A stretch of 64,000 bases of DNA from Heyndrickxia acidicola (GTDB taxonomy: Bacteria; Bacillota; Bacilli; Bacillales; Bacillaceae_C), in NCBI RefSeq assembly GCF_001636425.1, contig NZ_KV440953.1, positions 1,810,847 to 1,874,846 of the forward strand, given 5' to 3'. Made by a program: the position numbers and the translations under genes. Shown here piece after piece: positions 36,535 to 47,501 of the stretch (position 1 is its first letter; each line of letters begins with the position of its first letter). The notes beneath the pieces are model-generated. The model made no database searches and had not been told where the DNA came from. It saw only the letters and a program-made list of their open reading frames with translations.

Positions 36535-39500
36535 TTATGATTGCTTTTCGACTTCTAACAACAAATCTCCAGGCTGAATTGCATCACCGTTTTCGACATG
36601 TATTTCTTTGATGATTCCTGAAAAAGGACTTTGTACAGTAGTCTCCATTTTCATCGCTTCCGTAATCATAATGTGTTCTCCCGCTTTTACTTGGCTTCCT
36701 TTTTTACAAAGAACTTTTATGACAGTACCTGGCATCGTTGCCCCGATATGCTGTTCATTTTTAGGATCAGCTTTTACTTTATCAGCCACTGCTGATTTAA
36801 TATTTTCATCACGAATGATAACTTCCCTTGGCTGGCCATTCAGCTCAAAATAAATCACTCTTTTTCCATCATTGCGGGGCTGTCCAATGGAAACAAGCTG
36901 AACAAACAATGTTTTCCCTGTTTCAATCTCTACCTCAATCTCTTCACCAAGTCTCATTCCATAAAAGAATGTAGGTGTATCAAGGACAGAAACATCTCCA
37001 AATTGTTCTACAACCTTAGCATAATCCATGAATACCTTTGGATATAACACATACCCAAGGGTATCAAAATCAGTTGTTTCTTTGCCTAATTCATTTGTCA
37101 GGGTTTCTTGGGTTTTATGGAAATCCACATCTTCCATCAATTCTCCAGGCCTTACAGTAATTGGTTTCCTGTCTTTTAATATGACTTTCTGAAGATCTTT
37201 AGGAAATCCGCCGTACGGCTGGCCGATATCTCCTTGGAAAAATTCCACTACAGAATCTGGAAAATCAAGCTTCATCCCCTGCTCCAGTACATCCTTTTCA
37301 TCAAGGTCATTTTGCACCATAAATAAAGCCATATCTCCGACTATTTTTGATGAAGGAGTCACTTTAACAATATCCCCAAACATATGATTCACTGTCTGGT
37401 ACATTTGTTTTACTTCATCCCATCTGTTTCCAAGCCCGACCGCTTTTGCCTGTTGCTGAAGATTGCTATATTGTCCTCCAGGCATTTCATGCTGATAGAT
37501 TTCGGAGTGCGGTGCATTCATCCCGCTTTCAAAGTCAGCATAGTATTTACGGATATCCTCCCAATAATGGGAAAGACTCTCTGCTGCGCCAATGTTGATA
37601 TTCGGCTTTCTTTTTGTTCCTTCAAGCGCATAGTAAAGGGAGTTTAAGCTTGGCTGAGAAGTCAGGCCCGACATCGAGCTTAATGCTACATCAACAATAT
37701 CGACACCTGCCTCAACGGCCCTTGCATAAGTAAAAATTCCATTCCCGCTTGTATCATGTGTATGCAGGTGTATAGGTATATTAACAGTTTCCTTTAATTC
37801 AGAGATTAACTTGTAGGCTGCCTGAGGTTTTAATAGGCCCGCCATATCCTTTATTCCTAGAATGTGCGCACCCTGATTCTCTAATTCTTTGGCCATATCT
37901 TTATAATATTGCAGGCTGTATTTGGTCCTTGATACATCCTCTATATCACCGGTATAGCATATGGATGCTTCTGCAATTTTTCCGCTGTCCCTTACAGACT
38001 CTATGGCCACTTCCATTCCCTTCACCCAGTTTAAACTGTCAAAAATTCTAAAGACATCGATTCCGGTTTCAGCTGATTTCTGGACAAATTCTCTTATTAC
38101 ATTATCAGGATAGTTTTTATAGCCTACTGCATTCGAAGATCTCAAAAGCATTTGAAATAATACATTTGGTATCTTATTACGCAATGAAATCAATCGTTCC
38201 CATGGATCTTCTTTCAGAAAACGGTAAGCTACATCAAATGTTGCTCCGCCCCACATTTCCAGTGAAAAAAGCTCTGGAAGCAGTCTCGAGGTTGGAACAG
38301 CAATTTTATTCATATCATGTGTTCTTACCCTGGTTGCCAGCAAGGATTGATGGGCATCTCTAAACGTAGTATCCGTCAGAAGAATTTCCGTTTGAGCCTT
38401 AATCCAGCCGGTAAGCCCTTCAGGGCCTTTTTCATCTAACATTTGCTTTGTTCCTTTTTTTGGAACAGCAGTATCCTGATACGACAATCGCGGAATTCTT
38501 GGATTCCTAAAGTCAGGCTTTTCCTTTTTCTCAATGCCCGGAAAACCGTTTATTGTTACATTACTAATATAGGAAAGCATCTTTGTTCCTCTATCTTTGC
38601 TGACTGGAAAATCAAACAGCTCAGGCGTTGTATCGATAAAGGATGTGTCATACTCACCGGTAATAAACTGTTGATGCCTTACAACATTTTCAAGGAACGG
38701 GATATTTGTTTTAATCCCTCTGATTCGGAATTCTCGCAAATTTCGGATCATTTTCGCTGCAGCTTGCTCAAAAGTCAGCGCCCACGTGGAAAGCTTGACG
38801 AGTAAAGAATCATAATATGGTGTAATAACAGCCCCTTGAAATCCATTTCCAGCATCCAATCGGACACCAAAACCGCCTCCTGAACGGTAAGCCATGATCT
38901 TCCCTGTATCCGGCATAAAGTTATTTAATGGATCCTCTGTTGTGACGCGCGATTGAATAGCAAAACCGTTAATTTTCAGGTCATCCTGTACCGGAATTCC
39001 TACCTTTTCAGAATGAAGAGTTTCTCCTTCTGCAACTAAAATCTGAGTCCGCACAATGTCTACCCCTGTGATCATTTCTGTAATGGTATGCTCAACCTGC
39101 ACCCTCGGATTTACTTCAATAAAGTAAAAATCGTTTCCTGAAACCAGAAACTCCACTGTCCCTGCATTCAAATAATTTACATTCTGCATTAATTGAACAG
39201 CTGCATCGCAAATTCTCTCTCTCAAATCATTTGTTAAAGAAACACATGGGGCAACCTCTACTACTTTTTGGTGCCGTCTTTGTACAGAACAGTCTCTTTC
39301 AAACAAATGAATGATATTTCCTGATGCATCTCCAATTATTTGAACTTCAATATGCTTTGGATTTTTTACAAACTTTTCAACATAAACTTCATCGCTTCCG
39401 AACGCTGCTTTGGCTTCCGACTTCGCTCTATGATAAGCATCAGATACCTCTTCCAGAGTCTGAACGATTCTCATTCCGCGGCCTCCGCCTCCAAGAGCCG

Positions 39501-39987
39501 CTTTTATCATAACAGGGAGCCCATGGCTTAAAGCAAAGTCCTTGACTTCCTCAAGGCTGCCAACAGGCCCACCACTTCCAGGGATTATTGGAATCCCTGC
39601 AAGTTCAGCCTGTTGTTTTGCCTTAACTTTGTCTCCGAACATATCCAAATGTCTGGGTTTTGGGCCAATAAAGGTAATTCCTTCTTCTTCACATCGTTTT
39701 GCAAACTGCAAATTCTCGGAAAGGAAGCCATAGCCGGGATGGATTGCATCCACATCAGCATTTTTAGCAATTTCAATAATACCCTCTATATCCAAATAGG
39801 CATCAATCGGTTTTTTCCCTTCCCCTACGATATACGCTTCGTCCGCTTTATAGCGATGGTATGAGCCGGTATCTTCTTTTGAATAGATCGCTACCGTTCT
39901 TATATTTAGTTCTGTACATGCACGAAAAACTCGTATAGCGATTTCTCCTCTATTAGCTACTAAAACCTTTTTAATTCTTTCCAACAA
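36535..39987 (-). CDS. pycA: Pyruvate carboxylase
   Basis: Biotin-dependent anaplerotic enzyme: pyruvate + bicarbonate + ATP to oxaloacetate. 1150 residues in one chain. The N-terminal biotin carboxylase (1-455, with ATP-grasp loop KAALGGGGRGMRI), the carboxyltransferase (about 535-830, LLTDTTFRDAHQSL), the PC tetramerisation region and the C-terminal biotinyl domain (EAMKME, Lys about 1113) are all present. TTG start with GGGGG upstream. Position between ftsW and ctaA is conserved. Confidence 0.98.
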   Translation of the reverse strand: MLERIKKVLVANRGEIAIRVFRACTELNIRTVAIYSKEDTGSYHRYKADEAYIVGEGKKPIDAYLDIEGIIEIAKNADVDAIHPGYGFLSENLQFAKRCEEEGITFIGPKPRHLDMFGDKVKAKQQAELAGIPIIPGSGGPVGSLEEVKDFALSHGLPVMIKAALGGGGRGMRIVQTLEEVSDAYHRAKSEAKAAFGSDEVYVEKFVKNPKHIEVQIIGDASGNIIHLFERDCSVQRRHQKVVEVAPCVSLTNDLRERICDAAVQLMQNVNYLNAGTVEFLVSGNDFYFIEVNPRVQVEHTITEMITGVDIVRTQILVAEGETLHSEKVGIPVQDDLKINGFAIQSRVTTEDPLNNFMPDTGKIMAYRSGGGFGVRLDAGNGFQGAVITPYYDSLLVKLSTWALTFEQAAAKMIRNLREFRIRGIKTNIPFLENVVRHQQFITGEYDTSFIDTTPELFDFPVSKDRGTKMLSYISNVTINGFPGIEKKEKPDFRNPRIPRLSYQDTAVPKKGTKQMLDEKGPEGLTGWIKAQTEILLTDTTFRDAHQSLLATRVRTHDMNKIAVPTSRLLPELFSLEMWGGATFDVAYRFLKEDPWERLISLRNKIPNVLFQMLLRSSNAVGYKNYPDNVIREFVQKSAETGIDVFRIFDSLNWVKGMEVAIESVRDSGKIAEASICYTGDIEDVSRTKYSLQYYKDMAKELENQGAHILGIKDMAGLLKPQAAYKLISELKETVNIPIHLHTHDTSGNGIFTYARAVEAGVDIVDVALSSMSGLTSQPSLNSLYYALEGTKRKPNINIGAAESLSHYWEDIRKYYADFESGMNAPHSEIYQHEMPGGQYSNLQQQAKAVGLGNRWDEVKQMYQTVNHMFGDIVKVTPSSKIVGDMALFMVQNDLDEKDVLEQGMKLDFPDSVVEFFQGDIGQPYGGFPKDLQKVILKDRKPITVRPGELMEDVDFHKTQETLTNELGKETTDFDTLGYVLYPKVFMDYAKVVEQFGDVSVLDTPTFFYGMRLGEEIEVEIETGKTLFVQLVSIGQPRNDGKRVIYFELNGQPREVIIRDENIKSAVADKVKADPKNEQHIGATMPGTVIKVLCKKGSQVKAGEHIMITEAMKMETTVQSPFSGIIKEIHVENGDAIQPGDLLLEVEKQS

Positions 39988-40066
39988 AATATCCCCCTTT
40001 GAAAAGATCTTGGATAGTTATGATAAATCCTAGCATATTCTATAAGGATAAGTCATTTAAAAACTC

Positions 40067-41278
40067 TTAATGTAAATTAAAATTTTTATAGTTTCTTCTC
40101 TCTGTAACGGAATCGGGCAGGTCCTGTTTATTTTTATATCTCTCCTCGTATTTAGTAAACATTGATATATTCACCAGTATTCCAAGAGCAATAGAAAGCA
40201 CCATTAAAGATGAACCCCCATAGCTGATAAAAGGCAGCGGCACCCCAGTAATCGGCATCATCCCTGTTAAGCCGCCGATATTGATAAAGGTTTGGATGGC
40301 AAGCCATGAAGAAACCCCTATAGCCAGAAGAGTGCCAAAAGGATCCCTGCATTTGATGCCAATGTAAATACCCCTTAACACGAGATAGGCAATACCAAAA
40401 ATAACAAAACCAACACCAAATACCCCTAATTCCTCAGCAATAACCGCTAAAATAAAATCAGTTTGCGGTTCAGGGAGATACCCAAGTTTTTGAATACTCT
40501 GCCCAAGGCCCTGCCCTTTAATCCCTCCGGATCCAATTGCCAAAAACGAGTTAACCAGCTGATACCCCTCTTTTCCTTCTGTACTAAAAGGATGAAGGAA
40601 TCCAGTGAATCTTGCCATTTGATATCCGGATAAAACATTGTGCTTTGCAATGAGAAGAACAGGCACAAAGAGTAATACCAAAATGAGAACAAGGCTTGCC
40701 AGCTTAAGAATCGTTTTAAGCTTCATTCCAGAGCACAAGATAATGACACTGCCAATAGCAAGGACGATAAGCGCCGTTCCCATATCCGGCTGAATGAGTA
40801 TCAGGAAAAATACAGCAATAAGATAAATAAGCGGCGGGGCTACTCCTGAATTAATATTATCAATATAACCAATCTTTTTTGAGTAAACAGCCGCCATATA
40901 AATGATAACACTCAGTTTAACAAATTCACCAGGTTCTATTGAGAGCGGCCCAATATGCAGCCAGCTGTTTGCCCCTCCTGAAATATGTCCAAAGATGAAA
41001 AGAGCAAATAACCCAAAAAGAGAAGCGACCATAATAAATCCCAACACTTTGTTTCCTTTATAAGCTTTATAAGGGAAGAATGCAGCGCCTAGAAAAAAGA
41101 TGAAAGATATGCCAATAAAAATGAGCTGCCGGTAGTAAAAGTGTGTACTGCTGTAGCCATACCGCTCAACAGCAGTTACCATGCTGGCGCTATAAATCAT
41201 CACTAAGCCAAATAAACAAAGAAGTATGTACACAACGATGATGCTATAATCGAATGACCTTATGATTTTTTTAAACAT
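40067..41278 (-). CDS. ftsW: Peptidoglycan glycosyltransferase FtsW
   Basis: SEDS-family polymerase that pairs with PBP2B at the septum. 403 residues with ten spans. The catalytic region SIEPGEFVKLSVI (with the extracellular Asp in IQPDMGTA) and the C-terminal ITGVPLPFISYGGSSL are clear. In B. subtilis the gene before pycA is ftsW (ylaO); RodA or SpoVE would be the alternatives, excluded by context. Confidence 0.95.
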   Translation of the reverse strand: MFKKIIRSFDYSIIVVYILLCLFGLVMIYSASMVTAVERYGYSSTHFYYRQLIFIGISFIFFLGAAFFPYKAYKGNKVLGFIMVASLFGLFALFIFGHISGGANSWLHIGPLSIEPGEFVKLSVIIYMAAVYSKKIGYIDNINSGVAPPLIYLIAVFFLILIQPDMGTALIVLAIGSVIILCSGMKLKTILKLASLVLILVLLFVPVLLIAKHNVLSGYQMARFTGFLHPFSTEGKEGYQLVNSFLAIGSGGIKGQGLGQSIQKLGYLPEPQTDFILAVIAEELGVFGVGFVIFGIAYLVLRGIYIGIKCRDPFGTLLAIGVSSWLAIQTFINIGGLTGMMPITGVPLPFISYGGSSLMVLSIALGILVNISMFTKYEERYKNKQDLPDSVTERRNYKNFNLH

Positions 41279-41380
41279 ATTTACCTTCCAATCTACAAAT
41301 ATTCTATATGAAAATCGAACCCCTTTTTTTCCTCAGTAATGATCTCTATGTATTTTCATTCAGCGAAAATAATGCCTATA

Positions 41381-41405
41381 CTGTTTCATTTTTTTGATGA
41401 AACAG
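41381..41405. other. Hairpin between ylaN and ftsW
   Basis: CTGTTTCAT/ATGAAACAG, nine-base perfect arms, next to the ylaN terminator. Could be an operator or a folded ftsW leader. Confidence 0.4.
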
Positions 41406-41423
41406 GCTTCTCATTCATTGTAC

Positions 41424-41465
41424 AAAAAAACTCAAACATTTTATATGGTATTGTTTGAGTTTTTT
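41424..41465 (-). terminator. Terminator after ylaN
   Basis: AAAAAACTCAAACA/TGTTTGAGTTTTTT with A and T runs, directly downstream of the ylaN stop. Confidence 0.85.
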
Positions 41466-41472
41466 CTTTATA

Positions 41473-41754
41473 TTATTTTTTTGTATAAGCTTCATGAAGC
41501 ATGGAAAGCTCTCTCTCTAAAGATCCAAGCAGTTCTTTCCCGTGATTCTCATCTACCAAACCGAGCCTGACAGCAAAATCTATTTCACGTGATAAACCAA
41601 ACATCTGCGTATCCAATACTTCCTCATACAAAGGGCATTGAGGCATTGTAAGGTTATCCATTTGAACCTTAATTAAGCGCAAAATCTTGTCTGCGTCCGC
41701 CTTCAATAAAGAATAGGCTTTTTCCCGGTGATCAACCTTTGTTTCAGACGCCAC
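41473..41754 (-). CDS. ylaN: YlaN family protein
   Basis: 93-residue helical protein, strongly conserved: [20 protein letters not shown] is characteristic. YlaN is conditionally essential under iron limitation and has been reported to act with Fur. The GTG at 41754 has GGGGGG upstream and gives the B. subtilis length; a frame to 41775 exists. Confidence 0.95.
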   Translation of the reverse strand: MASETKVDHREKAYSLLKADADKILRLIKVQMDNLTMPQCPLYEEVLDTQMFGLSREIDFAVRLGLVDENHGKELLGSLERELSMLHEAYTKK

Positions 41755-42177
41755 ATTGATCCCCCCATTTTCCAAGCAAATAAAGCATCTTATCTAAAAA
41801 TATTACATGGAATCCAGCTAAATTGCAAGAAAAAAAGGGGTTCCAGTTAAAGGATTGGCTGCCATTTCACTATAATGCATTTTTTTGTTTCAGAATAGGC
41901 TGTGTGTTAAATTCAATATTGATTACTGCTCAAAATAAAGGCTCAAGTGACAAGTAAAAGTTTTATAGGTATAATCTATAAGAGATATTCACCATTGCGT
42001 TTTAAAGTTTTTCAACTAAACATCACGAAAATTGAAAAACTTTTTCTAGGCTTTCTTTTATTCATTACTAATTGGATAGTCGTCGTTTCAGCTATGAAGG
42101 GAAAGCGGCTTCATGCTTTCCATCTTTGTTTAGCCTTTACACCATGACATTCATTATCACTAAAGGGGGCAGCATTT
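41755..42177. other. Interval between ylaN and ylaL
   Basis: About 0.4 kb where B. subtilis has ylaM (glutaminase); no glutaminase remains. One hairpin with arms AAAGTTTTTCA/TGAAAAACTTT and a following T run lies at about 42004-42050. Confidence 0.45.
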
Positions 42178-42669
42178 ATGATCGTGACCATTACCGGAAA
42201 AGTCACTTATTCAATCACTCTTGATCCAGGCACCTGGATATTTGATGACAGACGAATTGATATGGACACTTATTTCACAAGTGATAGAAAAGAAGTGGAC
42301 GAGGATGAAGAATACACCCGTGCTACCGGCAGATTCTTCGATCGAGAAATTAAAGAAGGCGCTATTTCTCCTCCTACATTAAATACAGAAAGAAAATACC
42401 TTAAAGAAAGACTCCTGACAGGATCTTTCGGCATTAAGCTTGAACCGTTTTTGAAAAACGCAGAGCCCTTGCACGATGCCCAATCATTTATCCTGATATT
42501 GTCTGATGGAGAAATAAAAATACCTCTTAAAAAGGCTTATAATTTGATTCTTGCGTTTTCCAAGCAAGGAAAACCACTGAAAGAAGACGGCCCTATTCAT
42601 GCTTATTTTGAAGATGGATCCAATAAAGAAAATCCAATCAAGCATGTACAAGGCTTTAGGGTCGAGTAA
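42178..42669 (+). CDS. ylaL: YlaL-like protein
   Basis: 163 residues, acidic, no signal peptide or membrane span. Begins MIVTITGKVTYSITLDPGTW. The function is unknown to me; the assignment to ylaL rests mainly on size and position, plus-strand between ylaK and ylaN as in B. subtilis (relative orientation also fits). GGGGG precedes the ATG. Confidence 0.7.
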   Translation: MIVTITGKVTYSITLDPGTWIFDDRRIDMDTYFTSDRKEVDEDEEYTRATGRFFDREIKEGAISPPTLNTERKYLKERLLTGSFGIKLEPFLKNAEPLHDAQSFILILSDGEIKIPLKKAYNLILAFSKQGKPLKEDGPIHAYFEDGSNKENPIKHVQGFRVE

Positions 42670-42704
42670 GGAAACAACTTACCTAAACAGTCTTATCCTT
42701 ATAA

Positions 42705-42742
42705 AAAACATCGGGATGTGTCACAACATCCCGATGCTTTTT
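42705..42742. terminator. Bidirectional terminator between ylaL and ylaK
   Basis: AACATCGGGATGT/ACATCCCGATG, with A and T runs on both sides. Confidence 0.9.
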
Positions 42743-42760
42743 ATATACTGTATATTGGTT

Positions 42761-44089
42761 CTATAAAAGATCGGCTGCCAATTGAGCCAATGAAGAGCGC
42801 TCTCCCTTTAATAATTTTATATGTCCGGCAACCGCCTGCTCTTTAAATTTCTCCGTTACATAGGTAAGTCCATTATTATATTCATCCAGGTAAGGATGAT
42901 CAATTTGTTCAGGGTCACCCATTAAGATAATTTTACTTTTTTCCCCAACCCTTGTTAAAATGGTTTTCACTTCGTGCTTGGTAAGGTTTTGAGCCTCGTC
43001 AATAATAATAAATTGTTCCGGAATGCTTCGTCCGCGGATATATGTCAATGCTTCCACTTCTATGGAAGCCATACCGGCCAAAATGGCATCAATTTCTCCA
43101 GGCTTCTTTGTATTAAAAAGATATTCCAGGTTATCATAAATAGGCTGTACCCAGGGCCTCAGCTTTTCTTGTTTTTCACCTGGAAGATAGCCGAGATCCT
43201 TTCCTACCGGAACTATCGGACGGGCAACCAACAGCTTTTTATAGTTCAATAAATCCTCTGCCTGCATCAGACCGGCAGCAAGAGCAAGAAGTGTCTTTCC
43301 GGTTCCCGCTTTTCCAATCATGGTTACCAGTTGGATATCATCGCGCAGCAGCAGTTCCATCGCCATCGTCTGCTGAACATTTCTTGGCTTAACACCCCAT
43401 ATTGATTCTTGGTTGTACACCAGTTTTTTCACAAAACATCCTGTTTTCTCCACTATGCCGATTGCCGAGGATGAACCGCCAAGCGAATTCTTCATGATGA
43501 TAAACTGATTGGGATAGAAAAAGTGGGTTGTTATATCGGATAACCGCAGCTGGCCTTTTTCATAAAATTCATTTACTTTTTCACTATCTATATAAAGTTC
43601 AGCAAGTCCTGTATAAATATGGTCTAATTCAACCACCCGGTCATTCAGAAAGTCCTCTGCCTGGAGACCCAGCGCATCAGCCTTTACTCTGACTAACGCA
43701 TCCTTGCTGACTAAAATGACGGGACTTCCATTCTCTTTTGTTTCCTCTTCCAAGGATAGGTTTTTTGCCACTGCCAAAATCCTATTATCATTTGTTTTTT
43801 CTACAAATATTTCTTGAAGCTGATGAAAAGAGCGGTGATTTAGTTCAATGCGCAGGAATCCTCCGTTTTCCAACGGAATTTTTTCATGGAGCTTGCCTGA
43901 TTGCCTAAATCCATCAATCAATTTGGATACATGCCTTGCGTTACGGCCAATCTCATCCATATAACGCTTTTTCGAATCTACTTCCTCCAGCACAACCGCC
44001 GGGATAACCACTTCGTTATCTTCAAAGGAAAAGATGGAGTATGGATCCTGTAGCAAGACATTTGTATCTAATACATATATTTTTTTCAA
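42761..44089 (-). CDS. ylaK: PIN/PhoH-like ATPase YlaK
   Basis: 442 residues. N-terminal PIN nuclease-fold domain (about 1-140, YVLDTNVLLQDP with Asp residues) joined to a C-terminal PhoH ATPase with Walker A GKAGTGKTLL and Walker B IIIDEAQNL. PhoH2-type proteins are proposed RNA helicase-nucleases. TTG start after GGAGG by seven bases. Confidence 0.92.
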   Translation of the reverse strand: MKKIYVLDTNVLLQDPYSIFSFEDNEVVIPAVVLEEVDSKKRYMDEIGRNARHVSKLIDGFRQSGKLHEKIPLENGGFLRIELNHRSFHQLQEIFVEKTNDNRILAVAKNLSLEEETKENGSPVILVSKDALVRVKADALGLQAEDFLNDRVVELDHIYTGLAELYIDSEKVNEFYEKGQLRLSDITTHFFYPNQFIIMKNSLGGSSSAIGIVEKTGCFVKKLVYNQESIWGVKPRNVQQTMAMELLLRDDIQLVTMIGKAGTGKTLLALAAGLMQAEDLLNYKKLLVARPIVPVGKDLGYLPGEKQEKLRPWVQPIYDNLEYLFNTKKPGEIDAILAGMASIEVEALTYIRGRSIPEQFIIIDEAQNLTKHEVKTILTRVGEKSKIILMGDPEQIDHPYLDEYNNGLTYVTEKFKEQAVAGHIKLLKGERSSLAQLAADLL

Positions 44090-44465
44090 ATTGATGCCTC
44101 CTGCCCCTTATTAGATTACTTTATCATATGATTTTAATCATCATCCGGTTCATTGTTGTGGACGGACATTTGTAAAATATATGTCCAAATCCTTAAAGAT
44201 AGAAGAAGATTACTCACTAATCTAAGCAGAGATATGGCTCCTTTACTCTTCAGCTCCCCCTTGCACAATTTTAACAGCAAATATTACTTTCCTTAAAAAC
44301 AACATATCACGCCTTTCAAAAGTTATCAAAGAAAAAAGCATTGCAATGTTAGCTTTATAACTGAAAACCTTTTTCTTAAATTTTTATCCAGTTAGCCATT
44401 CTATTTTTCTTTTCTATCATGATATACTTGTGTAATAGAAATAATTGCTCCTAGAGGTGTACCCA
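44090..44465. other. Interval between ylaK and ylaI, nothing recognised
   Basis: About 0.37 kb, AT-rich, presumably two divergent promoters. B. subtilis has ylaJ here; no remnant was seen. Confidence 0.4.
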
Positions 44466-44657
44466 ATGAAAGTACAGTGCATTTTATGCGATAAAATTGA
44501 AGTGATAAATCAAGATTCTATTATAGCGAAACGTTTGCGGAATAGACCGATTCATACGTATATGTGTGAGGAATGTACCAATCGTGTAACAGAAAAAGCC
44601 CAGGAACGATTGGCAAAACGGAAAAACGGAGATGACTCCACATCAGAAGAATGGTAA
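44466..44657 (+). CDS. ylaI: YlaI family zinc-ribbon-like protein (DUF2197)
   Basis: 63 residues with two CxxC pairs, CILC and CEEC, a probable zinc site. ATG at 44466 after AGAGGTG; codons upstream to 44445 belong to the leader. Function unknown. Confidence 0.9.
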   Translation: MKVQCILCDKIEVINQDSIIAKRLRNRPIHTYMCEECTNRVTEKAQERLAKRKNGDDSTSEEW

Positions 44658-44704
44658 TAAAGAATACTTAATTAGCAGTCACAAATATCTTTTTATTTCA
44701 ACAT

Positions 44705-44739
44705 AAAAACCCCTCTGCAATGATAGCAGAGGGGTTTTT
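44705..44739. terminator. Bidirectional terminator between ylaI and ylaH
   Basis: AAAAACCCCTCTGC/GCAGAGGGGTTTTT, loop AATGATA. Confidence 0.95.
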
Positions 44740-44741
44740 CA

Positions 44742-45065
44742 TTAGCTGTTTTGTGCTTCTGATTTTTTTTGGTTATGGAGCCGAATTTTATAAATGATCA
44801 GTATAAGAGCGGCTATAACCAAGCCTTCCCCGATTGGAAGGAAAATTCCTAAAAAAGTCAATAGCGTGCATCCCAATAATAAGAACGCATAGACCACGAG
44901 AGACTTAAAGATGGGCAGTTTTTTGGCAAATCCAAGCTTGTAAACTAAGATGGATAAAGCAACAATTGTTAAATAGAAAAGCCACATCCCCAGTTTTGGG
45001 TGCTGATCCACTTGATATAAAGCTGCAAAAAAGGAAAGCGAATCGTGAACAGTTTGGTTTGGCAA
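44742..45065 (-). CDS. ylaH: YlaH-like membrane protein
   Basis: 107 residues with three hydrophobic segments and a basic cytoplasmic tail. The TTG at 45065 has GGGAG upstream by seven bases. Family of unknown function, next to typA as in B. subtilis. Confidence 0.88.
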   Translation of the reverse strand: MPNQTVHDSLSFFAALYQVDQHPKLGMWLFYLTIVALSILVYKLGFAKKLPIFKSLVVYAFLLLGCTLLTFLGIFLPIGEGLVIAALILIIYKIRLHNQKKSEAQNS

Positions 45066-45136
45066 TATCCAACTCCCCTAACATGATTCCTTATTTTCCT
45101 TAGTTTAACATATCAAGAAACAATTTTTTAAAAAAC

Positions 45137-46975
45137 TTAATTCACTTCTGCTGATTTTAGTTTTTTAGCTGCTTTTTCCCTTTCGTTCTTATTCAAGATT
45201 TTCTTGCGAAGACGAATAGACTCAGGTGTTACTTCACAATACTCATCTTCATTTAAATACTCAAGAGCTTCTTCGAGTGACATAATCCTAGGCTTTTTAA
45301 TCACAGAGGTTTGATCTTTTGTTGCTGAACGCACGTTGGTTGCATGTTTAACCTTAACGATGTTAACGGTAATATCGTTATCACGTGTGTTTTCACCAAC
45401 AATCATACCTTCATAGATATCTGTACCCGGTTCAACAAAAATTGTTCCTCTGTCTTCTACTTGCATAATTCCATACATAGTAGTCTTACCTGTTTCCATG
45501 GAAACAAGTACTCCATTGTGTCTTCCGCCAACCCGGCCTGGTTGCATTGGCTGGTAGCTGTCAAATGTATGGTTCAGAATCCCGTAACCTCTTGTTAAAG
45601 TCAGGAACTCAGTAGTGTATCCAATTAATCCACGTGCTGGAACATTAAATACAAGACGGACTTGACCATTTCCGTTATTGATCATGTCAAGCATTTCACC
45701 TTTACGTGATCCTAAGGATTCAATGACGCCGCCTGTATACTCTTCAGGAATATCAATTTGCACACGTTCAACCGGCTCAGATTTTACACCATTAATGTTT
45801 TTAATGATAACTGTCGGTTTAGATACCTGAAGTTCAAAGCCTTCTCTTCTCATATTTTCAATAAGAATCGATAAGTGAAGTTCTCCGCGTCCTGAAACAA
45901 TCCATTCATCTGGAGAATCAGTGTTGTCGACTCTTAAACTTACATCCGTTTGCAATTGTGAACGCAATCTTTCTTCAATTTTACGGGAAGTAATAAATTT
46001 ACCTTCCCTGCCTGCAAAAGGACTGTTATTTACTACGAATGTCATTTGTAAAGTAGGTTCATCGATTCGCAGTGGTTGAAGAGGTTCCTGATGATCAATA
46101 GGTGTAACAGTTTCCCCTACATTAATGTCTTCCATTCCAGAAACGGCAACAAGATCACCTGAGTAAGCTTCTTCAATTTCCTGGCGCCTTAAACCGAAGA
46201 AACCAAACATTTTGGTAACACGGAATTGTTTGACTGTGCCATCAAGCTTCATAAGCGCAACCTGCTGCCCAACCTTCATTGTTCCACGGAACACACGGCC
46301 AATACCAATTCTCCCAACATAGTCATTATAATCAAGCAATGCTACCTGGAATTGAAGCGGTTCTTCTCTTGTATCTACAGGAGCTGGGATGTGTTCAACA
46401 ATTGTTTCAAATAGTACCTGCATATTTTCATCCTGCTGATCGGAATTAGCACTTGCTGTTCCATTAACGGCAGATGCATAAATTACTGGAAATTCCAATT
46501 GATCTTCATTTGCATCAAGCTCAATAAAGAGCTCAAGTACTTCATCTACAACCTCTTCAGGACGAGCGAAATCACGGTCAATCTTATTGACAACGACAAT
46601 TGGCGTTAAATTTTGTTCTAGAGCCTTTTTCAATACAAATCGAGTTTGAGGCATACAACCCTCATATGCATCAACCACTAGAAGTACCCCATCAACCATT
46701 TTAAGGATACGTTCTACTTCACCGCCAAAGTCTGCGTGTCCCGGTGTATCCATTATATTAATACGTGTATCTTTATATTGAATTGCCGTATTTTTTGCAA
46801 GAATCGTAATTCCTCTTTCACGTTCCAGGTCATTTGAGTCCATTGCTCTTTCAGCTACGTGTTCATTGGAACGAAAAGTACCTGATTGTTTAAGCAATTG
46901 GTCAACCAGTGTTGTTTTCCCATGGTCAACGTGAGCAATAATGGCAATATTTCTTAAGTCTTCTCTTCTATTCAA
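45137..46975 (-). CDS. typA: Translational GTPase TypA (BipA)
   Basis: 612-residue ribosome-binding GTPase of the EF-G type, involved in late 50S assembly and cold or stress growth. G1 [15 protein letters not shown]3 [12 protein letters not shown] and G4 NKIDR are intact, and the C-terminal BipA-specific domain follows. TTG start after AGGAGG. Alone in its transcript, upstream of ylaH. Confidence 0.98.
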   Translation of the reverse strand: MNRREDLRNIAIIAHVDHGKTTLVDQLLKQSGTFRSNEHVAERAMDSNDLERERGITILAKNTAIQYKDTRINIMDTPGHADFGGEVERILKMVDGVLLVVDAYEGCMPQTRFVLKKALEQNLTPIVVVNKIDRDFARPEEVVDEVLELFIELDANEDQLEFPVIYASAVNGTASANSDQQDENMQVLFETIVEHIPAPVDTREEPLQFQVALLDYNDYVGRIGIGRVFRGTMKVGQQVALMKLDGTVKQFRVTKMFGFFGLRRQEIEEAYSGDLVAVSGMEDINVGETVTPIDHQEPLQPLRIDEPTLQMTFVVNNSPFAGREGKFITSRKIEERLRSQLQTDVSLRVDNTDSPDEWIVSGRGELHLSILIENMRREGFELQVSKPTVIIKNINGVKSEPVERVQIDIPEEYTGGVIESLGSRKGEMLDMINNGNGQVRLVFNVPARGLIGYTTEFLTLTRGYGILNHTFDSYQPMQPGRVGGRHNGVLVSMETGKTTMYGIMQVEDRGTIFVEPGTDIYEGMIVGENTRDNDITVNIVKVKHATNVRSATKDQTSVIKKPRIMSLEEALEYLNEDEYCEVTPESIRLRKKILNKNEREKAAKKLKSAEVN

Positions 46976-47099
46976 AATGTTTCCTCCTGCCTAAAAAGCA
47001 AAATCATTTAATTAGTATATCCACAACCTATATATTGTAACACACCTACTAGAAAATCAGAAACAATTTATGTAAAATAAGAGTAAAGGAGGCGCTCAC

Positions 47100-47285
47100 A
47101 TGAAAGAAATTAAGTGGATTTTCGTTCTTTTTTCCGTAGCAGCAGCAGCTGATATTATAGGAATTGGTATCGCAATAGCTGAAGAAAGCATTGTAGGCAT
47201 TTTAGGCAGTATCGTACTTATAATTTTAATTATGGGATTCGGTTTCAAAACAAAGAAAAAATACAGGGAAGAAGGAAGGCTGTAA
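47100..47285 (+). CDS. ylaF: YlaF family membrane protein (DUF5325)
   Basis: 61 residues, two membrane spans joined by a short acidic turn. AAAGGAGG precedes the ATG. Divergent from typA. The stop TAA is fused to the left end of a family 2 repeat (TAAGAAAAGCGCAAGCGCC). Confidence 0.88.
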   Translation: MKEIKWIFVLFSVAAAADIIGIGIAIAEESIVGILGSIVLIILIMGFGFKTKKKYREEGRL

Positions 47286-47439
47286 GAAAAGCGCAAGCGC
47301 CTTGCTCATCGGCGTACGAATTTCATAGTCTTCAACTGAGATAAAGGAAACACAGCGAGGCACTTCACGAGCTGATGTTGACTTATCGCAGGGAGGAGAC
47401 GTAGAAATTCGCTAGCCGATAGGCGCTGGAGCTAGACAG
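47283..47439 (+). repeat. Dispersed repeat family 2, copy 4 (after ylaF)
   Basis: One of the best-preserved copies. It starts at the ylaF stop, contains CATAGTCTTCAACTGAGATA and GAGCTGATGTTGACTTATCG and ends GCGCTGGAGCTAGACAG. Confidence 0.9.
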
Positions 47440-47501
47440 AAAAGCGCAAGCGCCTTGCTCACCGGTGTACGAATTTCATAGTCTTCGACTGAGATAATGG
47501 A
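47440..47501 (+). repeat. Dispersed repeat family 2, tandem partial copy
   Basis: Second left part, AAAAGCGCAAGCGCCTTGCT through CTTCGACTGAGATAATGG, directly behind the previous copy and cut off where a family 3 repeat begins. Confidence 0.85.

Noticed and set aside
41947-42147. 66-codon plus frame upstream of ylaL
   Set aside because: No Shine-Dalgarno, biased composition from AT-rich DNA, and it overlaps a hairpin; not a recognisable protein.
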